A stretch of DNA of 64,000 bases, from positions 9,674,966 to 9,738,965 of the forward strand of contig NC_073302.1 in assembly GCF_027595985.1 (NCBI RefSeq), in the 5' to 3' direction. Numbering within the stretch: position 1 is the first letter of the stretch; the number at the start of each line of letters is the position of its first letter. A program made the translations under genes and the position numbers. The notes under the pieces were generated by a model, which was not told where the DNA came from, did not search any database, and saw only the letters and a program-made list of their open reading frames with translations. This document shows positions 1 through 10,927 of this stretch, piece after piece. Origin of the DNA: Sorex araneus (lineage: Eukaryota > Chordata > Mammalia > Eulipotyphla > Soricidae).

Positions 1-2655
1 TGACCACAGCTCTCCAATGGTAGACTTCAAAGTCAATATTCCTTAGAAGTTCTAAGGTTGAGGTTAGAATTGCCAAACAAATACTGCCAAGAATGAACCA
101 TACTGACCTTTGCATTCAGGTATAGGAGAAGATGGACAAGTCCACTAGGAACCAGTATATTACTTAGAGACACTGACTATTTTGATTCGTGTCCACCTGG
201 AATGACAGTGACTTGAGACTTCCATCAAGGCCAGGATGCTCATGGACATGTTCTGTGTATGTCCTCCCTGGAAGAAACTAGAAGAAAATTAGCAGACCAT
301 TGTGGGAGATTCTATGCAGGCAAGACCTCAGAAGACAGCTCAGCACAAGCTGGAAATGTCAGGCCGTGTCCAAGATTGTGAGAAGGTCCTGTATAGGAGT
401 TTTCTTAAATTCCTTAGCTTTTTAACCAATGTTTACTCAGACATTGGAGAAATAAGAATCATGATGACAATAACACTTCAACAACTGGGGAGAGATAAAG
501 GTTACACTTAATCTTCTTTGAGTACTTATTGTATGCCAGGTATGATACTAAATAACTCGCGTACATTTTTCATTTGATGTTGTGATATTGTATTGCGATC
601 AAATATTTACCCTTTAAAACTGGAAATTATTTCAGATACAGATATGTAAGAATCAGACTTCAGATAATATCTTTATATTATATATGAGACACTGTAACAG
701 TAGGTATTATGTGATAGAGGTGGAAACACACATGAACATATTTAATCAGTGCAGTAATGTAATCACTACTGACAGTCCATTAGATATGCATTGGTGAGAT
801 TGGTCATTCACTTACACCACCTAGTCATTCACTTACACCACCACTAGTTTTACAAAGACATGAGCAAATACAAAGAGTATGCTAAGTGAAATACTCAATA
901 AGTCAATATTCAAGATCTTATATTTCTAAGTGTTTTGAGCCTTTTTCCCATGTTCATTTTTGGCAAATTTAGAAAACGGCCCTTTTAGCTGGAAACAAAT
1001 TTGTCTGATCAGACATTACAGTCTCGTATTTAAATATTAGATCTGCACACAGAGGACAATATGTAAGTCACTGAAGGAGAACAGAGCAGGTTTTAACCAC
1101 ACATCCCAAAACACACTCAGAACTGCTCTTCATGTACTTAATGGAAATTTATTTGGCTCTGTGTTTTCTGATCAATGAGAGGAAAGAATCCAATCATGTA
1201 TATCATGCATTTTCCACAGTTCTACATCCATGTCTCTTCTTATCTCCTTCTGTTTTTGTCCGTTTTCCTTTCTATATAAGGAGATATAACACACATCCAA
1301 CACAATTTTTGAAGAAACATACAAATATTGACATCACACCAACAGGAATCAGCACATAGACTCATACGCAAATCACACATATTTCTAAACACAGAGACAC
1401 ATATTGCTGTCCTGGATGCACACCTCACTCCTCACTCTGTTCTCAGCACTCATGAGTAGCTCAGGTACCTTCCAATCCAGTTTCTCACTCACCACCTGCT
1501 ATCATAGACATCAGAATAAAAAGAGTAGAAAGAATCATCCATAAGCCCCTCACCTCCTGAAATTTCTGTTCTGATACCCAGAACGTTAAGAAGAGCACCA
1601 CTTTATAGATCTTATGGAGAAGAGCAAGCCAATCTCCCTAAGCTCCTGGTTAAGAAAAGAAAGTAGAGTAATTGCCTCCAGTCCAATCAGACCTTGGGGA
1701 ATAGCCCAGGCAGAGGCTGGAGGGACTGACCTCTTGGGCCACCTGAGAGAAGGTCCCAGGTATCAGGAGCATCTTGGCTGTTCCTTGCCTGCTCAATTCA
1801 GGCCAAAACAGAAATCATTGAGCTGCCCCAACACCAGCCAATGGGTTGGTAGCCAGGGCTGGATGCAGGATCCAACACGCATTCACTATTGACGCGACAT
1901 AAGTAAAGTAACTTCCCCCATCCTTTCATCCAGCAGTTATAAAATTCAGAGTGTAAATAGTCAATCATCATGAAGCTTTCATTAAGTATCAATGAGGTCA
2001 ATCATGCTTAAGGACTCAGATGCATAGCACATGCTCACTGTTGCTATCACTTGGTATATTCCAACAAAAGAATAATGCATATAGAATCCTTGATATTGCT
2101 ACACAATTGGAGTGACTGAATCACTCAGACAACTGGTTCCTATCACCCTCAGTTACATACTCCTACTTCCTTAATAAAGATCTAAGTATCTCTACAAATA
2201 GACATAGTTATAAGATACAAATATTCAGAAAATCAGTCCTCTGTATCTAACAGGCTTCCTCTAAACCTAACATATAGTGATACATATCCCAAATGTTGGA
2301 GGTCGGATTGGGCCACTTTCAGACTTCCTGCAGAGAGACCATTTGCATATGATTCTTGGACCCTCCCTTTCAAAAAATAAATTTTCCCAATAGCACAGAG
2401 GATGAGCAACTTATTCTTCCCTCGCATACCTTATCACAGCTTAGTACAATCCTGAAAATTTAGTAGGGTTCAAAAGAGGTCAGGTTCTTTTAGTCTATAC
2501 GAGCTTCTTTTAGTGTATACAAGCATCCCTGTCGTCTCAATATTGATACCTGCCAAAGGTGTCCCTTCTTTCACCATCTTTTAATTTTTCAGCCAGGGAA
2601 AGGGAGAACTTATAAATATGAAAGTTTTTTCTTAGTTCAAGCCTTTGACCCACTT
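1..2655. other. Non-genic unit head (U1)
   Basis: No gene recognised. Short open frames here are not kept intact between the four copies, which argues against coding. The stretch is AT-rich and well conserved among U1 to U4. On the minus strand a pyrimidine tract followed by AG at 1647-1646 looks like a splice acceptor and is kept in all four copies. Because U2's head lies about 3 kb upstream of the U1 receptor on that strand, this kind of segment could hold non-coding 5' exons or promoters of the receptors. Confidence 0.5.
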
Positions 2656-2701
2656 TATTTGAATAACCTACCTGTGTAGGCACAGGTAGGTTATTCAAAT
2701 A
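2656..2701. repeat. Perfect 21-bp palindrome with 4-base loop
   Basis: The left arm at 2656-2676 is exactly complementary to the right arm at 2681-2701, with TAGG between them. The core ACCTACCTGTG is kept in U2 and U4 with slightly shorter stems. U3 has lost the left arm. It may be a cruciform-forming site or a relic of a small inverted-repeat element. Confidence 0.85.
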
Positions 2702-2774
2702 CCCAAGTCTAGAAATGATAATCTAAAATTAATTTTAAAAGACAAGTGAAAAATAATAGGATAATAGGAATTCA

Positions 2775-3010
2775 AAAAATTGTTCAAGACAAGAAAAAGA
2801 TATCAAGGGCATAGCATACAGTAGGAAAGGAAGAGGTCAATTTATCACTATTTGCAGGGAATTTGATACTATTCTTAGAAAACACCAAAGACACAACATA
2901 AAAGCTCCTAGAAACAATAGGTCCATGTAGTAAAGTGGCAGGCTACAAGATCAACACCCCAATATCCATGGCATTCTTATATATGAATAGTGAAAGAGAA
3001 GTGACAGTTT
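2775..3010 (+). mobile_element. Fossil L1 ORF2 fragment, reverse transcriptase region
   Basis: Translation of this stretch, clearest in the U3 copy, resembles the L1 reverse transcriptase around the catalytic FADD box, followed by the [10 protein letters not shown] and KVAGYKIN segments. FADD is replaced by a sequence like FAGN in U3, and U1 has frame breaks. It is on the plus strand, opposite to the large L1 of the unit, and is present in U1 to U3, so it predates the duplications. Confidence 0.7.
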
Positions 3011-3728
3011 AAAGAGATTGTCAAGATGGCCAAAAATGTCAGTTGTTTAAGTGCTCCCGGGGTATCAACACAAACAAAATATAAATATTAAATGGCTTCA
3101 CAACCTCCTGTGAGGCATCATGATGAGCAAATTCGTGTAAATTCTCCATATTCAATGAATGAGAAGATTTTTCATTATCTCAACGCTACGCAAGTCAGAT
3201 CTGTGGACATTTGAAGCTAAGGAACATTTCTATTACATCAGGAAAGGGGAGAATCGAAGTTAATAAAATGCAAGATATCAGCAATCTGATGAGCTGGTAT
3301 TGGACAGAAACGTAGGACCAAGTGCATAAGGGAACTGAGCTAAAAGGACTTACAGGACATCAACTTTTATACTGCCAGTGGCTAACCTATGATTATTTAT
3401 TTTGGGGGATTGATGTACAAGTGGTGATACCGAGAAAATACTCCTGGATTAATTCCTGTAAGTTCCAGGAGCATGTGCAGAGCTAGAAAGTGTACATGAA
3501 CCTCCTCCATAAGAAACGTCTGCTCCAGTCCCTCAAGTCCTCTCCTAGACCCCTTTTGGATGGTGGTGCTCTTCTTTTTTTGACTATTGCTAAAGACTTG
3601 TCAATTTACTTGTCATTTCAAAGAACCATCTCTTAATAAACTTCTTGTATTGACTTTTTAAAAAATCTTTATTTTATAATGTTGAGTTTTGCTTTGATTT
3701 AAAGAAATTTTTAAAATAAAAAGCTAGG
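3011..3728. other. No recognised feature (U1)
   Basis: AT-rich unique-looking DNA shared with U2 and U3. The right part holds a region with AATAAA-like motifs, but no open frame of note. Nothing here can be assigned. Confidence 0.4.
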
Positions 3729-4090
3729 TTATTTATTTATGGTTTTAGTTTTCTTCTGAGGAAGGACCTCATACTTCATCTTTACTGCATCCCAAAAGTT
3801 TAGGAAGGTCATTATGTTCATTTGCTTTGTCTTCAGGTTTTTCTCACTTTTCCTTTTTTTATTAATCCAGTTATGATTCAGGACCATGTTGCTTAATCTC
3901 CATATATTTGTGATCTCGTTAAGCATTTCTCTGATTAATTTTGAGTTTTGTACAATTATTCTTAAATATTGATATGAATTTGTTTTTATTAAATTTATTG
4001 AAAGTTTTTCCTGTCTCAACATAACATTTATTCTTCAGAATTTTCCAGGTTTACTCGAGAAAAATGTGTATTCTCTTGCTTTAAAAACTT
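3729..4090 (-). mobile_element. Fossil L1 ORF2 fragment, linker after endonuclease
   Basis: Read on the minus strand, a 97-codon frame contains a segment like NFWDAVKMKY. This matches the [10 protein letters not shown] region that follows the endonuclease in the better-preserved L1s of this window, preceded by a stretch like the [11 protein letters not shown] segment. It is a strongly decayed L1 remnant, shared with U2 (22150-22515) and deleted in U3. Confidence 0.6.
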
Positions 4091-4221
4091 ATGGGACACT
4101 ATTTCAAAGGAGTATACATGTTTCTTTCTTTCTTTTATATTTCAATTTCTACTGGTAACATAATAGCAGAATGGTTTATATTGTTTTTCTCTAAGATATA
4201 CATCTTGTTAACAGTAGTACT

Positions 4222-4470
4222 GTCACTGTCACTGTCATCCTGTTGCTCATCAGTTTATGCGAGTGGGCACCAGTAACGTCTCCAGTATGAGACTGGTTGC
4301 TACTGATTTTGGCATATCTAATTCGCCAAGGGTAGCTTGCCAGGCTCTACCATGAGGGCAAAATACTCTCGGTAGCTTGCCAGACTCTCCGAGAGGGGTG
4401 GAGGAATCAAACCCCAGTCCGCCACGTGCAAGATAAACACCGCACCAGCTGTGTTATCGCTTCAACCCAT
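4222..4470 (-). mobile_element. Shrew-type tRNA-derived SINE, full length
   Basis: On the minus strand it begins with a tRNA-like head (GAAGCGATAACACAGC and a degenerate box B GGTTTGATTCC), followed by the body motifs GGCAAGCTACC and GACGTTACTGGTGCCCAC, and ends in repeated GACAGT units instead of poly(A). The direct repeat CAGTAGTACT flanks it at 4212-4221 and 4471-4480. The same insertion with the same flank is in U2, so it predates the unit duplication. Confidence 0.9.
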
Positions 4471-4980
4471 CAGTAGTACTAAGAATCCAAATTTTTTTTT
4501 AATTTCTATATTGAGTCACCATGTGGAAAGTTACAAATTTTTTAAGTTTAAGTCTCATTTATACAATGCTCGAACATCCATCCTTTCACCAGTGCACATA
4601 TTCCACCACCATGAATCACAGTATAGCTCCACCCCGTCCCCCCACACTCCTAGCACCCCCACACCCCTAGTCCCCCTACCCCTACACCCCTTGCCTGTGT
4701 AACTGATAAATTTCACTTTACTTTCACTTTGATTGCATTCAATATTTCAACAAAACTCACAATTATAGTTTGGAGAGTCTTCCCCCTAAAGTCAGACCTG
4801 CTAAAAAGGAAGCATTTGGCAATTTGTTTTCCATTGCTGAGAATGGAGAGGTATGAACTCGAGTGACCGCACCTAGAGGCCTCAGGTTTTGGGTTTCTGT
4901 ATTTTAGTATTTTAGTAAGTAAGTCCAGAGAGATATCTGCCAGAAGTTGCATCATTGCCAAGTTGTACTTCTCAGTTACA

Positions 4981-7900
4981 TTATATTCCACATATGAGTG
5001 CAATCTTTCTATGTCTCTCTCTTTCTTTCTGACTCATTTCACTCAACATGATAATTTCCATGTTGATCCATTTGTAAGCAAATTTCGTGATTTCATATTT
5101 TCTGACAGCTACATAGTATTCCATTGTGTATACGTACTAGAGTTTCTTTAACCAGTCATCAGTTTTGGGGCGGCACTTTGGTTTTTTCCAGATTCTGGCT
5201 GTTGTAAACAATGAACATAGAAATGTAGATGCCAACTCTACTATACCTTTTTACATCTCCGGGATATATTCCCAAGAGTGGTATTGCTGGGTCAAATGGA
5301 AGCTCAATTTCTAATTTTTTGAGAATCGTCCATATTGCTTTCCAAAATGGCTGAACCAGTAGGCATTCCCACCAGCAGTGAAGAAGAGTCCCTTTCTCCC
5401 CACATCCATGCCAACACCGGTTGTTTTTGTTTTTGGAGATGTGGGCCAGTCTCTGTGGTGTGAGATGATATCTCATGGTTGTTTTGATCTGCATCTCCCT
5501 GATGATTAGTAATGTTGAACATTTTCTCATGTGCCTCTGAGCCATTCGGATTTCTTCTTTGGGAAAATTTCTGTTCATTTTATCACCCCATTTTTGATCG
5601 GGTTGGCAGTTTTCTTCTTGTGGAGTTCAACCAGTGCATTTTATATCCTTGATATCAACACTTTATGGGGTGGGCACTGCGTAAATATCCTTTCCCATTC
5701 TGTAGATTGTCTTTGTACTTTGGTCACTGTTTCTCTTGAGGTGCAGAAGCTTCTTAGTTTGAGATAGTCCCACTTATTTATCTCCGTTTTGACCTGCTTG
5801 GCCAGTGGTATGTCAGCTTTGAAGATACCTTTGGCTTCAATGTTGTGGAGGGTTTTGCCGACCTTGTCTTCAATGTACCTTATGGTTTGTGGTCTGATGT
5901 TGAGGTCTTTAATCCATTTTGATCTGACTATCGTACAAGGTTTTAGGTGGAGGTCTACGCCCATTTTTTTGCATGTAGCTGTCCAGTTTTGCCAGCACAA
6001 TTTGTTAAACATGCTTTCCTTGCTCCACTTCACATTACTTGCTCCCTTATCAAAGATTAGATGGTCATATATTTGGAGGGATGTGTCAGAGTATTAAACC
6101 CTGTTCCATTGGTCTGCTGCTCTGCCTTTGTTCCAGTACCAAGCTGTTTTAATGACTACCGCTTTGTAGTACAGTTGGAAGTTGGGGAGGTTGATTCCTC
6201 CCATTTTCTTTTTCCCAAGAATTGCTTTAGCTATTCGTGGGGGCTTATTGTTCATATGAATTTCAGGAGCACTTGCCCCATTTCTTTGAAGAATAACAAA
6301 GGTATTTCTATAGGGATCACATTGAATTTGTACAATACTTTGTGGAGAATTGCCATTTTGACAATATTAATTCTTCCAATCCATGAGCAGAAGATATTTT
6401 TCCATTTCCTCGTGTCTTCTTTTATTTTCTGAAGTAGCGTTTTGTAGTTTTCATTATCCATGTACTTTACCTCTTTAGTTAAGCTGATTCCGAAATATTT
6501 GATTTTTTTAGGCACAATTGTGAATGGGATAGCTTTTATCATGTTGCTTTCTTCTCTCTCACTATTTGCATATAGAAAGCCATGGACTTTTGGGTATTGA
6601 TTTTATAACCTGCAACTTTACTATATGAGTCTATTGTTTCTAGGAGTTTCTTGGTAGAGGTTTTAGGGTTTTCTAAGTATAATATCATATCATCAGCGAA
6701 CAGTGAGAGCTTGATTTCTTCCTTTCCTACCTGAATGCCCTTAATATCTTTTTCTTGCCTAATCGCAATTGCAAGAGCTTCCAGTACTATATTGAACAGA
6801 ATAGGAGAGAGTGGGCATCCTTGTCTTGTCCCTGTTCTCAGTGAGAGGGGTCTTAGATTTTCCCCATTGAGAATGATGCTTTCTGTAGGCTTGTGGTAGG
6901 TGGCTTTGATTATATTGAGGAAGGTCCCTTCTATACCCATTTTGGTGAGAGTTTTCATCATAAACGGGTGCTGGATCTTGTCAAAGGCTTTCTCTGCGTC
7001 TATTGATATGATTATATGATTTTATCTTTTCTTTTGTTGATATTATGGATTATGTTGATTGTTTTCCGAATGTTAAACCATCCTTGCATCCCCAGGATGA
7101 ATCCCACTTGGTCGTGGTGTATGATCTTTTCGATGAGTTGTTGAATTCTGTTTACTAATATTTTGTTGAGAATCTTCGCATCTGTGTTCATCAGGGATAT
7201 TGGCCTGAAGTTTTCTTTTTTTGTGGTGTCCTTATTTGCTTTTGGTATTAGGGAGATGTGAGCCTCATAGAAACTGTTTGGTAGGGTTTCTTTTTTTTCA
7301 ATTTCTTGGAAAAGCTTGAGAAGAACTGGCAATAGGACCTCTTTAAATGTTTGGAAGAATTTGCTAATGAATCCCTCTGGGTCTGGGCTTTTGTTATTGG
7401 GAAGACTTTTGATTACTGTTTCAATTTCCTTGACTTTAATAGGAATATTCAGAAACTCCAGGTCTTCGTGATTCAGATTTCGGAGATTATAGGAATCCAG
7501 GAATTTATCCATTTCTTCTAGGTTCTTTTGTTTTGTGGCATACAGATTTTCAAAGTAGTCTCTGATGATCTTTTGAATTTCATTGGTTTCTACTGCGATG
7601 TCCCCCTTTTCATTTCTCATTCGATTTATAAGTGTTCTCTCTCTATCTTTGTGAGTCTTGCTAGTGGTTTATCAATCTTATTTATTTTCTCAAAGAACCA
7701 GCTCTTGGTTTCATTGATCTTTCGAATTTTCTTTTGGGTTTCCCTGTCGTTAATTTCTGCTCTAAGTTTTATTATCTCTTTCTTTCTGCCTGCCTTGGGC
7801 TCCTTTTATTTGTTCTTTTCTAAGTCTTGAGTTGTGAAGTCAAGTTATATATGCGGGCCCTTTCTTCCTTCCTTAGATATGCTTGCAGAGCTATAAATTT

Positions 7901-8773
7901 TCCCCTTAAAATGGCTTTAGCTGCGTCCCACAGGGTCTGGTAGCTCATGTCTTCATTCTCATTTGTTTCCAGGTATCTTTTGATTTCCTTCTTGACCCAC
8001 TCATTGTTCAACATTGATCTGTTTAATTCCCAGGTGTTTGATTTATTTTTCTGCATCTGTCCATGATTAGCTTCTATTTTCAGTGCATCATGGTCTGAAA
8101 AAATAGCTGGTACAATGTCTATTTTGTTGATTCTGTTGAGGTATGTTCCGTGGCCCAGCGCATGGTCTATTCTGGAAAATGTTCCCTGTGCACTGGAAAA
8201 GAATGTGTCTTCCCATTTTTTTGGATATAGAGCTCTGTATAGATCTATTAGACCTCTCTCTTCTATTTCTTCTTCTAAAGCCAGTATTTCCTTGGTGAGT
8301 ATTAATCTTCTTGATCTGTGCAGAGGAGACAGGGCAGTGTTGAAGTCTCCAACTACTATTGTGTTGCCCACAATGTCCTTCTTAAGGTCTGTTAGAACCT
8401 GTTGTAGGTATTTAGCTGGCCACTCATTGGGTGCATACACGTTTAGCAGTGTGATTTCTTCCTGCTGTACATGTCCCTTGATTAATAAAAAGTGGCCTTC
8501 ACTATCCCTTCTAATCTTTTTCAACTTGAAGTCTATGTTGTCTGATACTAGAAAATCCACCCCAGCTTTTTTGAGGGAGTTGTTTGCTTGCAGAATTGTT
8601 TTCCATCCTTTGACTTTGAGTCTGTGTTAGTTCTGGCTATTCAGACGTATTTCTTGTAGGCAGTAGAATATTGGGTTGAGTCTCTGAATCCATTTTGCCA
8701 GTCTATGTCTCTTAATTGGTGAATTAAGACCATTGACATTGAGAGAGATTATTGTCATAGGGTTTTGTGCCAT
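4981..8773 (-). pseudogene. L1 ORF2 pseudogene (endonuclease-reverse transcriptase)
   Basis: ORF2 encodes the apurinic-like endonuclease and reverse transcriptase that nick target DNA and copy L1 RNA. Here the start ATG is at 8773 and the ancestral stop is TAA at 4983-4981, about 1264 codons, the expected size. Frameshifts and stops split it into several open segments. The endonuclease part at 8560-7820 keeps GDFN and SDHD, the part at 7620-7012 covers the RT fingers, and 6961-6539 keeps the FADD catalytic box. The cysteine-rich C-terminal motif is at about 5460-5380. It cannot make a full protein. Confidence 0.9.
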
Positions 8774-8816
8774 CTTTCTGTAAATGTTTGTTGTGCTTGT
8801 AGGGGTTTTTCTTTTC

Positions 8817-9767
8817 TTATAGTAGCCCCTTTAGACCTTGTTTTCGGTTTGGTTTAGAGTCTATGAAGTTCCTGAGTTGTTGTTTATCCCCAAAATAATG
8901 TATAATTCCTTCGAGTTTGAATGAGAGTTTGGCCGGATAAAGTATTCTTGGTGAGGCATTCATTTCATTGAGTTTTTTCACTATATCCCACCACTGCCTT
9001 TGAGCTTGAAGGGTTTCTTCCAATAGGTCTGCTGTGAACATAAGGGGTGCTCCATTGTATGTGATTTCCTTCCTCGACCTTGCAACTTGCAGTAATGTGC
9101 CTCTATCTGTTATGTCCATCATCCTAACTATGATATGTCTTGGAGTTTTTCTGTTAGGTTCTCTTTTAGCTGGTAACCTTCTGTCTCCTTGAATCTGGAT
9201 GTCTGCATTGTCCAGCTCTGGGATCTTTCCAGAAATGATTTTTTTGACTGTGGCTTTTTCATTGGGCTTGTTTCCCTGTCCTTCTGGTAGTCCAATGATT
9301 CTAATGTTGTTCCTCTTGAATTCATCCCCTAGGACTCTAATTCTCCCTAGAGCTATTTTGAGGTCTCTCCCCATTGATTGTTTTTGCCTATAGGCTTCCT
9401 GGAGCTGATCTTCAAGCTCACTGATTCTGTCCTCTGCTGCAGTCATTCTATTGATGAGGGCACCCACTGAGTTTTTTAATTCATCTACGGAATCCTTTAC
9501 TTGTGACATTTCCTTCTGTAGGTTTTTTCTTTCTGTTCTCATTTCTTCCCGTAATTTCTCAGCTGTCTGTTGTATCGTTTCTGTGAGGTCCTCCTTTAAT
9601 GTGACGAATACCTTGTCAAACTTTCGATTGAGTTGATTGAACATCTTGAGGATTTCACCTGTGAATTCTTTATAGGAGAGCTCCAGTTTGTAGGTAAGGT
9701 CTACTGATGCATCAAGACTCTTTTCTTCGTCCTCCCCTTGTGGCGGGGATTTGCGCTGTTTCTTCAT
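8817..9767 (-). CDS. L1 ORF1 protein, open reading frame intact
   Basis: ORF1p is the RNA-binding chaperone that coats L1 RNA in the cytoplasmic particle. The 316-codon frame is uninterrupted. The frame runs open to 9806, but only through a GTG; the first ATG is at 9767 and begins MKKQRK. Residues about 39-127 form a charged heptad-rich coiled coil for trimerisation. NNIRIIGLPE at about 153-162 opens the RRM-like domain, and RHIIVR (about 210) with YPAKLSF (about 277-283) marks the C-terminal domain. Its partner ORF2 in the same element is broken, and the U2 and U3 copies of this ORF carry frameshifts, so expression is doubtful. It is transposon-derived, not a host gene. Confidence 0.85.
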   Translation of the reverse strand: MKKQRKSPPQGEDEEKSLDASVDLTYKLELSYKEFTGEILKMFNQLNRKFDKVFVTLKEDLTETIQQTAEKLREEMRTERKNLQKEMSQVKDSVDELKNSVGALINRMTAAEDRISELEDQLQEAYRQKQSMGRDLKIALGRIRVLGDEFKRNNIRIIGLPEGQGNKPNEKATVKKIISGKIPELDNADIQIQGDRRLPAKREPNRKTPRHIIVRMMDITDRGTLLQVARSRKEITYNGAPLMFTADLLEETLQAQRQWWDIVKKLNEMNASPRILYPAKLSFKLEGIIHYFGDKQQLRNFIDSKPNRKQGLKGLL

Positions 9768-10434
9768 ATTGCTGTGGTAGTATAGAAAAGGGGCCTTGAA
9801 GTTCACCTCTGGTTGTGAAAAAGGATTCTGAATGCGCTTGGTCAGTGGTGATCAATGTCTTCCGTACTCCCTCTAGAACATGTCCCTCTCTGAAGTTCCT
9901 CTATTATTTATGTGAAAGTTCAAGCAATACTTTTTGACTGTGAGGTCTGTTAGCTTTGGCTTGAATAGCTGCTTCTATTCATAGGTAGTTTTCGAAATTT
10001 GGAATTATCTAGGAACTTATTTAGGAAGTATTTTAAGGCCCTCTAAGATGCTAATCAGGGATAGAGGTGATGAATATTGAGAAGTACCAAATAATTGCTC
10101 GGTATGTGAAAAAAAAATAACTGCAGGTCCGGAGAAGGCCACACCCACTTTGTTGAAGCCACGCCCACTTTTCTGAGGCCACTCCCACTAACACAATGTG
10201 GCTGAGTGACCTCGCGTGGGGGAGGTGCAGGCGCAGATGGGATGGCACCCGATCACTCCACTAACCTGAAAAAGGGAACGGACCAGTGGGCCTGCGATGG
10301 AAGGTGATGAAGGCCTAGGTGGGCGTTGCTCAGAAATGGTGGAGCTAGGGTCAGAGGAAAACTGCGCGAGGGTGGGAGGTGCAGGCACAGATGGGAATGG
10401 CGCCCTTTCACTCCACTAACCTGAAAAGAGGGAG
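9768..10434 (-). promoter_or_regulatory. L1 5' UTR with about 1.4 tandem monomers
   Basis: The motif GGAGGTGCAG occurs at 10221 and again at 10375, a 154-base period, each followed by a related block ending in TCCACTAACCTGAAAA. In the L1 direction these GC-richer repeats lie at the 5' end, like the promoter monomers of rodent L1s. U3 has the same number and U2 one more. Promoter function is inferred from position only. Confidence 0.7.
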
Positions 10435-10437
10435 CCA

Positions 10438-10662
10438 ACATTACAACTTTATTATGAACAACTTTGTAAACCATGGTGTTTACATAAAGCATCTTTTAAA
10501 AATACTGAAAGCAGTATCCAACAACAGAAAAAAACCAAAAGGAAAGATAAAATCATGTGGTTTGCTGAAACCTGGATGGAATTGGAGGGTATCATATTAA
10601 GCAAAGTAAATCTGGGGGAAAAAGGCAAATGCCAGATGATCTCAATCATTCTTGGAATCTAG
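10438..10662 (+). mobile_element. Old L1 3' end of ORF2 (fossil)
   Basis: The end of this stretch translates as a frame with FAETWMELEGIILSKVN and a stop TAG at 10660-10662. It aligns by eye with the last residues of L1 ORF2 in this window ([17 protein letters not shown]). It lies on the plus strand, directly beside the 5' end of the minus-strand L1, and is shared by U1 to U3. Confidence 0.6.
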
Positions 10663-10674
10663 AAAGAAAGATAA

Positions 10675-10918
10675 GGCTGGAGAGATAGCACAGTGGCAGG
10701 GCATTTGCCTTGCACACAATCAACCTGGGTTCAGTTCCTCCATCCCTCTCAGAGAGCCCAGCAAGCTACGAGAGTATCCCGTCTGCATGGCAGAGCCTGG
10801 CAAGCTCCCCGTGGCATATTTGATATGCCAAAAACAGTCACAAGTCTTACGATGAAGACATTACTGGTGCCCACTCGAGCAAATGGATGAGCAATGGGAT
10901 GACAATGATACAGTGACA
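10675..10918 (+). mobile_element. Shrew-type tRNA-derived SINE, full length
   Basis: Begins GGCTGGAGAGATAGCACAG, has the box-B-like GGTTCAGTTCC, then GGCAAGCTCCCCGTGGC and ACTGGTGCCCACTCGAGC, and ends GATACAGTGACA. Direct repeats GAAAGATAA (10666-10674) and GAAACATAA (10919-10927) flank it. The same insertion is in U2 and U3. Confidence 0.92.
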
Positions 10919-10927
10919 GAAACATAA

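Larger units (their letters stand above)
4491..10434 (-). mobile_element. Near full-length L1 (U1 copy of the shared insertion)
   Basis: Read on the minus strand the element has, in order, a 5' UTR with repeated monomers (to 9768), ORF1 (9767-8817), a 43-base spacer, ORF2 (8773-4981, broken), a 3' UTR and an A-rich tail (poly-T on the plus strand at 4491). The same insertion is at the same place in U2 and U3. The 3' UTR belongs to lineage A, with a core shared with the composite retroelements in U2. I could not see a target-site duplication: the flanks 4481-4490 and 10435-10445 do not match. Confidence 0.92.

Noticed and set aside
798..845. Short tandem duplication of GTCATTCACTTACACCACC in U1
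   Set aside because: Real but trivial: a single U1-specific slippage event with no associated feature.
1930..1945. TATAAAA-like box in the unit head
   Set aside because: Single AT-rich match in AT-rich DNA, destroyed by changes in other units (GATATAAAA in U4), and no start site evidence.
4220..4245. TGTCACTGTCACTGTC microsatellite
   Set aside because: It is the normal short-repeat tail of the SINE read in reverse, not an independent repeat.
10200..10434. Possible CRISPR-like or satellite array
   Set aside because: Only two or three 154-base repeats without spacers, at the 5' end of an L1 and in a mammalian genome; these are L1 promoter-like monomers.
5159..10434. Host gene candidates among the many 60-250 codon frames in this stretch
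   Set aside because: All belong to L1 ORF1 or ORF2 fragments on the minus strand or are their shadows in other frames.
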